DNA of 64,000 nucleotides from Zygnema cylindricum (GCA_037447655.1 JBBHKE010003562.1:21458-85457); one strand, 5' to 3'. Shown: positions 10,501 through 22,800, numbered from the stretch's first letter. Made by a program: numbers and translations. Notes: generated from the sequence alone by a model not told the origin.

Positions 10501-13500
10501 AATTCGAGAGATAAAGGGCGCTGATCATAAAAAAAAGGGCATTATAGACACAACAGACTTCCAAACATCCTGGATTAACTGACTGACAAGTGATTTTAAT
10601 CAGCCCACCAAATATAGATTACATTTGTATCAAAATTGTTTTTCACGATTCGCGATATTTATGATTTATGTTAAAATTTTGAGGAACCTACCTCACCAGC
10701 TGCAGGAAGGTGTGCAATATAACGCTGAAAATACCATTGTTTTTTTTCGCGACCTGAAGGTGTACCGAGTTCTTGTACAGAACAGGTTCGAGGATCAAGA
10801 GGCTCCGTAATATTTCTAATGATACCTGAATTAGTGAAAGTGACCAGCAAATATGTTTCAGAACAGGCTAAAAAAGTGGAAATCAACAAACTACCTCCCA
10901 CGTTGTTTTAAACAAAGGTGAAAATAACAATAACAATAATATTCCATTTGAGACTGAACATTGCTGGTGTTCATTATCAGGTTTAGGGATTCCAATCACA
11001 CATAATCTCCTGCTCCAAGAAAATCGAGATGCAGATTTTCAATTAAATGGTAATCAACAAAACAATATCTGCGCCTGCTGCCATCACCTTCACAAGTTCG
11101 ATTCGAACACTCAAAAGAGTTTATAATCTTGAATTAAGACTGACAAGAATGACGTTCCACAAGAAACTTACGCCGGGAATCGCTACAGTAGTTTTTTTCG
11201 TCTCTGAAAGCATATTTTCTCATAGAGACATGTCGGGTTGTGGATCTGACGGTTGCGATGGAAAGGTACGATTCTCAGCTTCCGTTTGGTGGTCTCAAAT
11301 TGAAAATCGGACAAATGTGTACGGAGGCAAGACGTTTTTAAGTGGCGAAACAAACATTAACACTAATAGCGATGCACGGTGGATTATAATCGTCCAATAT
11401 ATTGTAAAAAAAGGAGTGTTGGGTATCAAGGCCCCCCTGCCGATATTCAATATCTACCGAAGTTTGGGTATCCGATAATATTTATATCGATTCGGTATAT
11501 TGAGAAGCTGAATATCGTAACATTTGTGCAATATATCTGCCGATATTACGATATATTTCAATCGTGATATATCGAAGTGACGCTGGGTCATTTTTTTTTT
11601 TCCAAACACCAAAGGGGGGCAAATATTTTTCGTACGATTTTCCGTATGGTTTTCCGTACTTTTTTGACCCACTATCCGTACTGTATATGTACGGACATCC
11701 ACCTTTTACCAAATATATCGCGATGGTTTATGTTAGTCCCGGTATGATATATCGAGGAGTCTGACCGATTGATATATCGAATAGAGATGTCATCGCGATA
11801 TGATTTTACCCGATACCCAACACTAAAGAAAGAACTTGGTTACGTTCGCACGAATTGGATTCAGTGCGTGCGCAGCATAGAAGTACGTAAATTGGGGGAG
11901 AAATCACCAACGGAATATTTATTTACTTGGCGTACGGCAGAGAATGGTACACATGTTGCAGTACAACACTATTTGAAGGATTGCTTTGTAAAAGTGATCC
12001 GGATTTCAACACAATACACTAAGGACTATTCCACAAACAAATTGATGGAAATAATCGGACTGCAAAAAAATGCCTATTGTCGTTGAGAAATACACCACGT
12101 TAGAAAATGTGTGAAGGTTAAAATGATAAGATTAAAAAGATACACATTCAGGTAAAAAGCAAAGCGAGGCTCCTCAACCAGCTGTAAATCAATTTTCTCA
12201 TATACATGCCATATGAGGTAAGAGCTGGTTCTCTCTACCATTTATGAGGTGATTTCCTAAAAACCCGCAAACAACTTTTGGTCTTAAATTTGAGTCTTAG
12301 GATCGTTCATAGCATTGTGAGCAAAAAAATGACTTGAGATTCACCTCCTTTTCCTGCCGCATCTCGACCTTCAAAAATAACAACCACTTTCAGACCTGCA
12401 AAAACAAGGTTGAAATCAAACCCTAAAAGAGAAAAAATGGTTTGTTTATACTATTCATGTTCCATAGATGACATTCAAAAGAGCAGGAACAGTTCTCGCA
12501 AGAAAGTCGTGGCAGATACAATGTGCATGATCACAATCCCCGGATCGATGACCTAGAGATCAAAAAGTTTCATACTAAAATTGAAGAGCCAATAGGGGTT
12601 TTTTACCTTTCATACTTATCCATTCTTGCAGTTTCACCAACTCAAGCTGTCAGACAAAAAGTCCGAATGTCAATATTTGCCAATATTTTAGGAATGGCAT
12701 CAGAAATTAGAAAAACAGTGAAGCAAATTTGTCGATAAGGGAAAAGGAGCATGTGAGATATCATACTGTGGACAAGGGCACAGATGGAGTGAAAACAATT
12801 ACAAAATCCATGGGGAAATCCTACATTGTAAAATTTGAAACAAGTCAGAATTCACAAACAAAAATGGGAAGAAAATAAAGAAAATCCCTTAAGAAACATC
12901 TGTTGAAGGAGTCACCAAAGCATGTCTTGTACAAATTCAGCCATCGACAATGAAACCCTGCTGTCCTTCTGTTTTAAGAAAGTTAGGAAAATATCATTTT
13001 AAAATTACATGTAAATTTTCCAATTCCTTGGAATAGGAGTATTTTTTCTTTTTCTTTGGATGCTCCAGTAAAGATGCATGGGCTTCCATAGTATCCGGAA
13101 AATGTGCCGATGGTTGTATTTTAGAAAATATCCCATCTTCATCTTTATGCTTTCTTGTGCTTTTAGCGTCTGTTTTTTGCTCGTTTAGGACAGCGATGTC
13201 ATCCAAAAAGGCGTCTCCATTCTTGTTGCCTGTCTTGTGAGATTCCTTGCCAGTACCATTCTTGTCCTTTGTATGTTTTACAGCTGAAGTCTCAAGTCTC
13301 TCCTCAACTTCACTAATCTTTTCTTTCTCTTTCTTCTTGGAGTAAACTCTCAGCTGCTGACCGGTGCGAACTGCTCAATGCATCCATTAAAAACCAAAAA
13401 AACAAAAGAGTCAAAGAGAGTTCTAGCGATATACTTGAAGTTCCCGTTGAACCGAAAATTTGATAAGAAAAGTAGAACCATCAAATGCAGTTAAAAACAA

Positions 13501-15565
13501 GTAAAAAAACAAGTACAGATACAACTGTACAAAACATATTTTTACCTTCCTTGAGCCTTCAAGTTTCCTGTAAAATGAAGATACACACCTAGTGAGAGTG
13601 CAGAATGTTTTCGAATCTTCATATGTATAAACTGTACGGTCGATTCATTAAGGCTAAATTTGCTGCTCAGTCCCGCTTTCACAGAGCTGCAGAAGGAAAG
13701 ACAATGTGGAGTTAGTCAGGATCGACATAAGCTCAGCAGTTGGAAGAGGCTAAAAGGATTTGCACAATTATCATCACTGAAACTGTCCACATTCTTTCTG
13801 TTTCACTGTAATCCACAATTGTAGGACTCACTACGCCTTTTCTTCTCTTATGTACAACCCGTAGGTTTAATGTGCGAAAATGTATTGAAACACTATATGT
13901 GGTTACCATACACTCTACGAGTATTATACACAAAAAACCGTAAGAAACACGTAAAGTTACACGGTGACCAGACGCACTTTCCATCTATGAAGAAACATAT
14001 TTGAGTTGTTCAGCAACTGAACGATTTTTCACTTGATTAAAAAAAAAATGCAAGCAAATCCAGACCATTTACGTCATGTGGAATTGGACATGCAAGAAAG
14101 AAAAATTTCTTGAGGCTTGCACCACTTTACAATTTTCCAGAATTTCGAGTAATTTACAGTCTTCTCACTCAAGTCTTAACAATGACACAACTGCATATGT
14201 AGTATAAAGAAAGATCAAAAGTGTTTTTTTTTTACGCATCAAAAACATACCAAAAAACCATTACCGAACAACAAAAATAAAACAAACAAGGAGGAGGTAA
14301 ATAATGTTTTGCTTTCCAGGTAAGTTATGCGGATAAAATAATTATAATTCACATAACAAACTCAACTCAGCATGTACAACTTGAAGCTTTTTTTCAAAAA
14401 AAGAGACATTGACTTACATACGAACACATCAAGTGTATGCTGGTCCTTTTATAACACAAATTATTCACCAAATGCAAATATTTTTCCTTTACATTTCTCA
14501 TTTTTTTATAAACAAGACGTTCCAAGCCAAGATCCGCTGCCAATTTCCTGAAAAAAACTCACTAAGTTCCGATTTTAGCTTCAAAACCAGCTCTTCTCAT
14601 GTGTACTTTTCTCAGTTTTAAATGTATGGACTCTGACGTAATGCAGTTACATTCATACAAATTCATACAAGTAGCAATTCATACATTCTGAAACCATATA
14701 GTGCGAACGCGGTTGGAAACACTATTTGATTACACCATGATCGCTATTAGTGTTAATGTTTTTTTCGCCACTTAAAACATCTTTTCTCCGCACACACTTG
14801 TTGGATTGTTGATCTGACGGTTGTAATTGAAAGGTGAGATTCTCAGCTTCCAATTGGCGGTCTCAAATTGAAAATCGGACAACTGTGTACGGACAAAAGA
14901 TGTTTTAAGTGGCGTAAAAAATATTAATACTAATAGCGATACACGGTGTAGTTGATTACACGATACTATACGAGTAAAATGCCCGGAAAATGCGTATTAG
15001 ACGGTAAAATGCGTATCATACAGTAAAATGCATATTATATGGGGAAATACGCGTATAATACGGGACAAATCGCATATACAGTTTCCAGTTATTTTACATT
15101 TGAAATTCACTTAATTATAAATAAAACATCTTAACTTCATCCAAAACTTTATGAAGTGGTAAAGAAAATGAAAGAAGAGGAAAAAACAGCATGTTAATAG
15201 TAATGTACAGAATTTTTTCGTACTAAAAGCGTATCATGAATAAGAGAAAAAAGTGATAAAACATCACGAAATGTTGAAAACTAAATGTTGAAAACTTGTG
15301 CCTTAATAGTCATATTAATAGAAAATAAACAGAAATTAGATACAAAAACGGACCTTTTTGATTTCATCATTCCTTTCTTTACTTACAAAAATATTATTTT
15401 TCCGGCATATCCTCAGATAGGTCAAACAAATTAAAGCTCAAAATCTCAAAACCGCAGAGAAAGTGAAACAATTTTAGACAATTACAGAAAACGAGGATTA
15501 AATTAATTTCTTTTGAATGCGTACCCTTGCGAGCAGATGAATAAAGAGCTTCTACAGGCAGCCAT
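7597..15565 (-). CDS. PPK2: polyphosphate kinase 2 family protein, 10 exons, 405 aa
   Basis: Exons, 5' to 3': 15525-15565, 13589-13686, 13009-13370, 12607-12646, 12345-12395, 10692-10825, 9876-9923, 9244-9387, 8176-8298, 7597-7773. All introns are GT...AG and every junction keeps phase. PPK2 transfers phosphate between inorganic polyphosphate and nucleotides. The kinase core starts near residue 160. Walker A is EGRDAAGKGG (189-198), then REKKQWYFQRYIAHLPAAGE (223-242), FDRSWYNRAGVER (246-258), KLSPMD (317-322) and ADDKKAARLNCISHLL near the end. The C-terminus, FVPLIY, matches the family's usual end. The first 28 residues (MAACRSSLFICSQGSVKAG...) are Ser/Arg/Lys-rich without acidic residues and look like an organelle presequence. 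Residues 50-160 are Lys/Glu-rich and variable. The ATG at 15,565 was chosen because its exon is the only upstream one found in phase, and it has a good context (GTCATGGCT). No key residue is missing. The family is mainly bacterial; the exact class is uncertain. Confidence 0.93.
8885..9224. mobile_element. MITE family C with internal tandem repeats, in PPK2 intron 8
   Basis: Left end ACACCGCCCATCACTATGAG, right end (reverse complement) ACACTACCCATCGCCGATAG. Inside are three tandem copies of about 67 bp, each CCCATCACT...AGTTACTGAAYTATTC.AGTTA.CACT.TATTA...AGCTACRTTAGATTA (8,890-9,094). The right end stops 19 bp from the 5' splice site of PPK2 exon 8. Confidence 0.75.
11173..11382. mobile_element. 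MITE family A, in PPK2 intron 5
   Basis: The core blocks GATCTGACGGTTGCGAT, ATTCTCAGCTTCCG and GGTCTCAAATTGAAAATCGG are all present. The right terminus reads ACACTAATAGCGATGCACGG and the left CCGGGAATCGCTACAGTAG. Confidence 0.85.
11415..11824. mobile_element. TIR element with AGTGTTGGGTATC termini, in PPK2 intron 5
   Basis: Perfect 13-bp terminal inverted repeats AGTGTTGGGTATC / GATACCCAACACT bound 410 bp rich in GATATATCG-type sequence. The flanking octamers, AAAAAAGG and AAAGAAAG, are only loosely alike. Short and non-coding, so non-autonomous. Termini resemble hAT ends but the superfamily is not proven. Confidence 0.7.
14732..14949. mobile_element. MITE family A, in PPK2 intron 1
   Basis: Left end ACACCATGATCGCTATTAG, right end CTAATAGCGATACACGGTGT. 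The full family core lies between. Flanking octamers ATTTGATT (14,724-14,731) and AGTTGATT (14,950-14,957) match at 7 of 8 bases, suggesting an 8-bp target-site duplication. Confidence 0.88.
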
Positions 15566-16043
15566 GACGGAAACTGTACGGAACAGGAGCAAGAAACTAC
15601 AGTAATATACGTTTCTTCGTGTCTTCGTTTCTTATTTCCCTGAAAAAGGGCCCCTTGCACTACAAAACTGTACTTTATGTACTTTAGTTACTTTTATGTA
15701 CTTTAGTTACTTTTATGTACTTTATGTGAGGGTGTCTGGAGTGTGGCGTTTTGACGCAGTTTCTAGATTATCAATTTTGTTGACAAAACACAAAAGTGAG
15801 AACTGCTGGACGCCTTTATAGAGTTCGCCGATTGTCGTTTAGCGAAGGGAAAGATATTTTCCGACCAAATGAATTTGCCATGCTGGAGTCCACACGTGTA
15901 ACAGGAATGCCCGCAAAATTAAACCGTACAATTTGTCGACGGAGGTGAAATCCGATATACCAAATTAGCAAATTGTCAACGGAGACGTTTTTAATTTTTT
16001 ATCACAGATATTTTTCAACACGACAGACGACTTTGTAAAGTAG
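15566..16043. other. region upstream of PPK2 exon 1
   Basis: Should hold the PPK2 promoter and 5' untranslated region. It has a short repeat of TGTACTTTAGTTACTTTTA (15,672-15,725). I see no TATA box or known motif that I would defend. Confidence 0.45.
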
Positions 16044-16243
16044 ACCTTGAATCGTTATTAGCGTATAGAAATTAGTAGTGTAAAAAGAAAATTAGCGTCA
16101 TTCATTCTAATTTAGTGCAAGGAGACGTGGGAGACTATGGTCCACTTTCTTAAATAGTGTAATTTATAATATTTAAGGGCATCAATGTCAAAATTTTGGG
16201 GTGCCGATAAAGCGTACATAAGGCTAATAACGATTCACGGTGT
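16044..16243. mobile_element. MITE family C, diverged
   Basis: Left end ACCTTGAATCGTTATTAGCG, right end GGCTAATAACGATTCACGG. The interior has GGAGACGTGGGAGACTATGG and CTTAAATAGTGT, motifs shared with the family-C copies at 25.9 kb and 27.1 kb. Confidence 0.7.
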
Positions 16244-16253
16244 ACTGTACAAT

Positions 16254-16470
16254 ACACCGCCAATCGTTATTAGCGTTGTGTACGCTAATTCCGTCCCGCT
16301 TTTTTTTTTTTAATTCTCAAATAGAATTATTCACACTATTAAAAAAAACCCTAATTCCTAATTAGAATAGACGATATCTTCGAAAATTTCCAAACTCCCA
16401 ATTAGCGTAAACCACGCTAATTATTCGTATATGCTAAAAAAGCTTACACGCTAATAACGATTGGCGGTGT
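16254..16470. mobile_element. MITE family B, short form
   Basis: Left end ACACCGCCAATCGTTATTAG, right end CTAATAACGATTGGCGGTGT: a perfect 20-bp inverted repeat, 217 bp in total. It starts 10 bp after the preceding MITE ends. Confidence 0.88.
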
Positions 16471-16799
16471 AGTGTAATGTAATGTATATACTATATAGCA
16501 TATACCATTGTGAAAACCGTACAGAAAGCTTCACGTGTTTGTACCTTTTTCGAGTTTTTACCATTTTGACACGTGGAAAACATGCCAGAAGCCAGTGTGC
16601 CTTCACAACATACGTGGCATTTTCTGTCGACTGTCAGAAGACTTTCGGGAAGCCACATGGAACCAGTAAACCAAAAGGACGCAATTGTCTCGATTCGTCA
16701 CACGTGTTTTACGTGACATTTGTCTCAGATTGTTATATTTTTGTCACAGGCGACTATGAAGCATGAACTTTGGATTTTAGTGAAGATTTTTCGTACTAC

Positions 16800-17016
16800 C
16801 ACCGTGTATCGCTATTAGCGTTAATTATTTTTTCGCGGCTTAAAACATCTTTTCTCCGTACACACTTGTCCAATTTTCAATTTGAGACCGCCAATCGGGA
16901 GCTGAGAATCCAAAATTTCAATCGCGACCGTCGGATCCAAAATTTGACAATTATGTACGGAGAAAAGATGTTTTAAGTGGCAAAAAAAACATTAACCCTA
17001 ATAGTGATTCACGGTG
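16800..17016. mobile_element. MITE family A
   Basis: Left end CACCGTGTATCGCTATTAG, right end CTAATAGTGATTCACGGTG, with long mirrored arms (TTAAAACATCTTTTCTCCGT and its complement) around the family core. One of the best-preserved copies. Confidence 0.9.
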
Positions 17017-17261
17017 TACTTTGCAATAGCGTAATAGGCTAATAGCGTTACAATGTGCGAAAATAAAATCGGAATTTGAAAGGTGACGGTTGTAGACGTA
17101 GGTACAACCTGTGACCATCGAAAACGACTACGAGACTTCTGACAGCTGGTGTCGAGTGACGTCTACACGTCTACATATACAGAGCCGGTTGTTTAGCCTT
17201 GTAGGCATCTACCGTACTGTACTTAAAGTGGTACGTACCTACGAAACCTTCGTACCTTTTT

Positions 17262-17419
17262 TCGTTTTTTTTTCTCCGTACATGGATGTCGGTTTTTAGA
17301 TTTGACGGTTGCGGTTGAAAAGTGAAATTCTCAGCTTCCGATTGAGTGTCTTAAATTGAACATTGAATAATTGTGTACGGAGAAAAGATGTTTTAAGTCG
17401 TGAAAACATTATTAACACT
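17262..17419. mobile_element. MITE family A, 5'-truncated
   Basis: Starts inside the left arm (TTTTTTTTTCTCCGTACATGG), keeps the GATTTGACGGTTGCGGTTG core and the right arm TACGGAGAAAAGATGTTTTA, and runs into the next element without spacer. Confidence 0.75.
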
Positions 17420-17960
17420 ACACCGCGCAACGTTATTAGTGTCAAGGTTTAAATAGTGTAGAAGTAAATTTACCGTAATTGATGCTAATTAAGAATTTGA
17501 TTTTTTTTTTTAAAAAGGTGTATTCTAATTTGGGCGTAAATGCTAATTTGGAACAGCAAAAATGGAAAATTTTATGTACGATTATACAATTTATTATATG
17601 TATCCGTACAAAATATTAGAAATCGTACTCCGTCGTGAAATTTAAATATCCGTACATGTCATACTAGTTTACGTGTCAGACCAATCCCGTTTTTTGAGCG
17701 CACGTTCCTATGCGTGCGCGTCTGATTTAACTCATTTTTTGTAAAATTTTCACTTGAAAAGGTACATTTATGTACGGTATGACGTCGACCGTACACCACA
17801 CTATTTAGATATTATTGTACTTTCGTTCTTTACGCTATTTTGTACTGTACCTTAATTAACGTCAAGGAAAAATTAAAATCATGTATCCTATTTGGGGAAA
17901 AAAATCAAAATTTTAAGAACCCAAATTAGAGTTGTTGACACTAATAACGATTCGCGGTGT
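17420..17960. mobile_element. MITE family B, long form
   Basis: Left end ACACCGCGCAACGTTATTAG, right end CTAATAACGATTCGCGGTGT, 541 bp. The interior shares TTTTTTGAGCGCACGTTCCT and nearby blocks with the 616-bp family-B element at 41.7 kb. A further orphan right end, AATAGCGATACACGGTGTAA, follows at once (17,961-17,980). Confidence 0.8.
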
Positions 17961-17980
17961 AATAGCGATACACGGTGTAA

Positions 17981-18479
17981 TAGAAAGGTTTTGGAAAATC
18001 CTTTCTTTGACACGCTAAATTTGGCGTCAGATATGAAAAGAGAAGGCCAAAAAACCACATCAGGAAGCCATGGTCGAAAGTTCTAGAAGGGAACGGTGAT
18101 ATGGAAAAGAAACAAAACCAACACCATAAAGGAAAAACACATGTGAGTCTTGTTGTCCTTTCTTTTACAATTTCCATATTCTTTCAAAGCTCGCACGTTA
18201 TTTTACAACCCACACGTAAAAACTCGAAAAATTGTTATGGAATCTTGACAAGTGCAACCTGCCAAAGTTGTCGCGCTTTTGTAATTTTTTTTCAAACACT
18301 GTTCTCGTCTTCTTCCTATTTTCAAGACCCGAAAGGTTCTATCATGAGTCATCCGTTCTAATTTATAAACATTGTGAGCTCAATTTCTATATGGGAAGTT
18401 GGATACGAGGACATAAGAATGCAGTATGATCCTATATGTATGCATGGTAAAAAGGCACAATTTTTTTTGTAAAAAAACG
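17981..18479. other. no gene recognised
   Basis: Short open frames on both strands, without domain, splice-phase support or similarity to neighbours. It lies between the MITE cluster and a retrotransposon-like tail. Confidence 0.5.
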
Positions 18480-18865
18480 TAAAACCTAATTGATACGTAA
18501 GAGGATAAAATCAAACTACCTCTACTAAGAAAGTGCGATGGTAAAGCCAAGGGAAAGGGAGTACATGAAACCAAAGCAAACCAACGGCTAGAAAAAATAT
18601 GAAAAACCAAACACAGGGAAAAGCAAACCAAATTACAAAAATTGAAATAACTTGAAAGGAATAAACACACGGTGAAGCGTAAAGTAACAATACCAACCAA
18701 CTCAAAAAACAACAACAACACCAACATAGGAACTCATGAAAAACTACGAAAACAATCATCAACAACTCTAAAAACTACCGAAAGTAGTCCCACAAATCCA
18801 CCAAGCCTACGATCAACACCCAAGGAGGTTCAAAACACGTGGACGATAGTAGAACAAAGATGTGC
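18480..18865 (-). mobile_element. probable LINE 3' tail, minus strand
   Basis: Begins with GCGATGGTAAAGCCAAGGG (18,536-18,554), like the GTGATGGTAAACCATC end of the 63-kb LINE. Read on the minus strand it is the same kind of Phe/Leu/Cys-rich low-complexity sequence. Assignment rests on composition and the terminal motif only. Confidence 0.4.
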
Positions 18866-19118
18866 AGGAGCTTCTACGAACTATAAAGCCATGGGTAAAT
18901 GTTCCCTATAAAAACACTTGAGGACAAAAATGGGCGGAGGTCGAGGGCTCCAAAAGCACAAAAACAGGAGGAGGTGACACGAATATCAAAGCTAGACGTG
19001 TGCAGTCACTGTAGGGATAAGGTGTCACATGACAAGTAGGATTCACATAGCTTGGAATTTCTCTTAGAGAGAAACAGAAGCGAGCTTTCATATTCCGGTT
19101 TGAAATAGATGCCCGCAT

Positions 19119-19267
19119 GAGTTGATTGTTTAAAAAGAAAAAATATATACGACACATGAGTTGATTGTTTACAAAGGAAAAGCATGCGACACACGAGTTG
19201 ATTGTTTACAAAGAAAAAGCATGCGACACACAAGTTGATTGTTTAAAAAGAAAAAATATGAGACACG
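19119..19267. repeat. four tandem copies of a 37-39 bp unit
   Basis: Each unit reads about GAGTTGATTGTTTACAAAG, then AAAAGCATGCGACACA. The two middle copies are nearly identical; the outer ones carry AAAATATATACGACACA or AAAATATGAGACACG. It lies 0.6 kb beyond the Arb2-gene stop. Confidence 0.9.
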
Positions 19268-19868
19268 TGCCAGAATCGAAAATGGACTACAAGATGGAAC
19301 TCGATCGTTAAGGACATCACCTGTTTTACCACACCTGTGGCTGGATTCAATAAAAAGTAATAAGTAATACTATTTTATGTAATCACTAATAAGTAACAAG
19401 GTTTGCTAAGCACACCTAATGGAAAACCATCAGAATTGAAGGAAACGAAAGAAAGGAAAAGCCAAAACAAAGTTGAAAACCCTCATACAATCAATCAAAC
19501 CGAAAATGAAAAACACTGCGAAAAAATGGTAAGGGACAAAAAGACAAACTAACAAAAGATGCGAAAAAAAACGAACTCGAAGTGATTTCATCTTACAAAT
19601 TAGTCACAACCTGATAGTCGACTACCATCGCAGTCAACCAAATCTAACAAAACAGAGCTATGATTAACCCATTTTTAAGAAAACCAATAACACTTTTGTC
19701 ACACCATTACGACTAATGTAAAAAACGCCTCGAAACTTCTGAAAATAGCCAATCACAGGCAAAGTCTAGAACTTATTAAACTATACAACACCCATGGACT
19801 TTAATTTCTTAACTTTGTTAAGCCGACAACCTCAAGATTGCGTTTGAGACTTCCAAGATTCGAGATTT
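19268..19868. other. 3' flank of the Arb2-domain gene, no gene recognised
   Basis: A-rich sequence, in part of the AAAACGAAAGAAAGG type seen in the LINE tails. It must contain the 3' untranslated region of the gene at 19,869-27,765. No separate coding unit seen. Confidence 0.5.
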
Positions 19869-22800
19869 TTACTTAGATTCTTCTCCAGTGTGGGAAATAT
19901 GTTTTGCTTTAGCAATCTCGAGCTCGTGGAGTAAAAATTTACAAATAGGTTGAAAGGCAGATGAAGTCGTTAAATCATGAGCGTCCGTCCCGGCCGAAAT
20001 CCGAGGACAGTCACACATTACGGAATCAGTTGCCATATTATCCTCACTCTCTTCAGTTTTTTCATTTGTCGACAACTTTTTTTTGGGAGCACCATTCCCA
20101 ACTTCTTGCTCTTCTTCAGTCCCATTTGATCGAGACGAGGGACTGTTATCTTCTTTCTTTACCGGACAACCAATGGCTGTAGATAAGAGTGAGTTGAGAG
20201 GAGTCGAACTTGTAACCCAATTGATACACTTTTCGCAAAAAAACTGCTTGACAGATGGCAATAATTCCTGGAACCAAAACGACCACAAGTAATACTCAAC
20301 GCTTGATAAAGGTTCTTTCACAAATAATACTTAATGTTTGATAAAAGTTCTTTTACAAGTAATACCCAATGTTTGATGAAAGTTCTTTCACTGTCATGAT
20401 AGTAATGACTGAGCTTTATTGCGGGCGACGGTAAACCATTTGAGTGCATGGGAAAGGGAAACTGAAAAACCGAAAAAGGGAGGACGAAACACTAAAATGA
20501 AAAACAACGCGAAAGAAACATAAATCTTAACTCATACATCAATGTTATGCTACTAACAGAATTAACATGGACCACAAGTGATACCGAGTATGCCGCATTT
20601 CATAATTATAATCTATCTTAAAACGTGCGACGGTACATGGAAACGAAAAAAGAAAAAGGCAAAACGAAGGTGAAAAATATCACACACGATCAAACAAACT
20701 AACAAAAAAATAACAAAACCACTGCGAAAAGAAAATGACAAACAAGAACAAAAGTATGTCATAAAAAAAATATAGCACTGTATGCCGAGAGAAACTACGT
20801 GGAACGGAAAATCACCTGAGTTTCGTAGTTGCTGTGAATAGAATCTGTCAAAGCGATTGCACACATTCTCTCTAAAATCTCCGTAGCTGCAAAAAAATCG
20901 AATGCAGAGTTAGACAAAAACCTACACTTCCCATCGCTATTACAGTGAATCACTCTAATTTGAGTGAGAGTACTATTTAGCCAAGTGGCCCATAATGGGA
21001 CACTTTGCAAGACATAATTGAGTGTAGCTAATCCTAATTAAGTGCTCGAGCTAACTATTAACTCGTTAACTCTAATAAAAATGACAGCTCACACAAATAC
21101 AACTTCTACGAATGCACAAAGAAATGATAGACAAAAAGAAAAAAGGTTAGACTGTTGATACCTCTTTCATAAAGCAGATAGCAAGTGCCAACTCCTCCAA
21201 ATGAATGGGCAACCATTACAAAATGGCGAGCAGAGAGAGGCTGAAGGACGCGATCCCAAGAAGAGAGGACATGTTCCAAAGAAACGTTTTGTCTTCCCTG
21301 CGGTTATGCAATAAGATGACTCCTGTCTCAGGATTGATAACACTTTTTAAAGTTTGTCGTTGCGGTTTAAGGATGAGACTTTGATGACTTCATGAGCCTA
21401 AATCGACAAGCGATAACATGAACCCCATCTTAGGATTGATACCATTTTTAGTGTTTGAAACTTGCGGTTTAAGAATGAGCCCCTGATGACTTCATGGGCC
21501 TAAATCCATCAGCAACAAGATACTTTAACATGTGAAGATCCTGGTAAAACTTTCAAACATCAACAAGAACTGATCGTCTACAAAAAATACCACCACTATA
21601 AATGCAGGCAAGTGAAGAATAAACAGGCTCACCCTTGAATACTGATGGCTCAAGAAATTTGGGTTCAAAACCACGACGCCAATATCGTGCTTTGCAGCCC
21701 ATTCTGCAAAAAGCCAGGTAATAACTTCGATAGTTCCTTAGTTTGATAGTTGAACTGGTTAATAAGCTATCGATGCCATCTTCATACCGACACACACATA
21801 TACATTTACAGACTGTACATACAAAAATGTATATAAACATAAAAATACAGCATTTTTGTTTACATGTACTTTTTTGCCATGCAGGTTTTTGCATGCACAT
21901 AAAGTGAATTTGGAATAGCAAACCAGTCGGCTTCAATCCAAATATGCTAAGATTACTGGGACAAATAACATTTATGGCAAGTGTAATTGTTGTGGGAGGT
22001 GTTATTGTCCTCTACTGGATGCTTTATTGCAGAGAACAAAACTCACCAAGAAATGGCAAGACACTTCCTGATTTCAGAGAGTCCTGCATGAAAAAAAACC
22101 ATGAATGATGTCAATGATGTTCTCCTTTGTTGCTACGAAAATACGTGTCAAAAAAAAGCCACATGTTCAATGGACAGTCTCAGGCCTTTATTCACAAAGC
22201 AGGCATATGGATGCCACTGTATATACTCATATATATACACCACTAAATGGTGTAAGACATAGAATGGGCAGTTTTTCACTACATTTCTTGATGGGAGGCA
22301 AGAAGACATTCTCAGAAAACCCTTTGCAGTCAAAAAGGAAAAGATAATATGCTGTCATGACAGATGAAAACTTGAAACAAGTACTTCCCAAAAAGGAGCC
22401 CCACTACAGGACAAGTGTGGACATTGTTGCAAAGACGATCTCAATAAAATATCATCTTTGTCCAAAAATTAGCCTATTGGAGACCAAAAAAAAAAAAAAC
22501 GATGGCTTAATCAGCATGCATTAATCCGTACACCCATCTAGAAATAGAACATAAGTACTGCAAACTAGCATGATTCACCATGTGGAGAATCTCTCCCCCT
22601 CTCCCCGTCTCCCCGTCCCCCCCTCTCCCTCTCCCCCTCTCTCTCACACTCTCTCACTCTCTCTACGTCTATCTCTTCCCCTTTACCTCTCTCCCTCTCT
22701 CCCACTCCCTCATGCAAGCTCAGGCACATAACAAATATCTCAAGTACTACTGATTTTGAATCCACAAAGAATCCTTTAATCACTACAGTACACTTAAAAT

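Noticed and set aside
13546-13567. Possible 22-nt exon of PPK2 with good AG/GT borders
   Set aside because: It would shift the frame; exon 2 joins exon 3 directly in phase (SALSLVRTGQQLRV).
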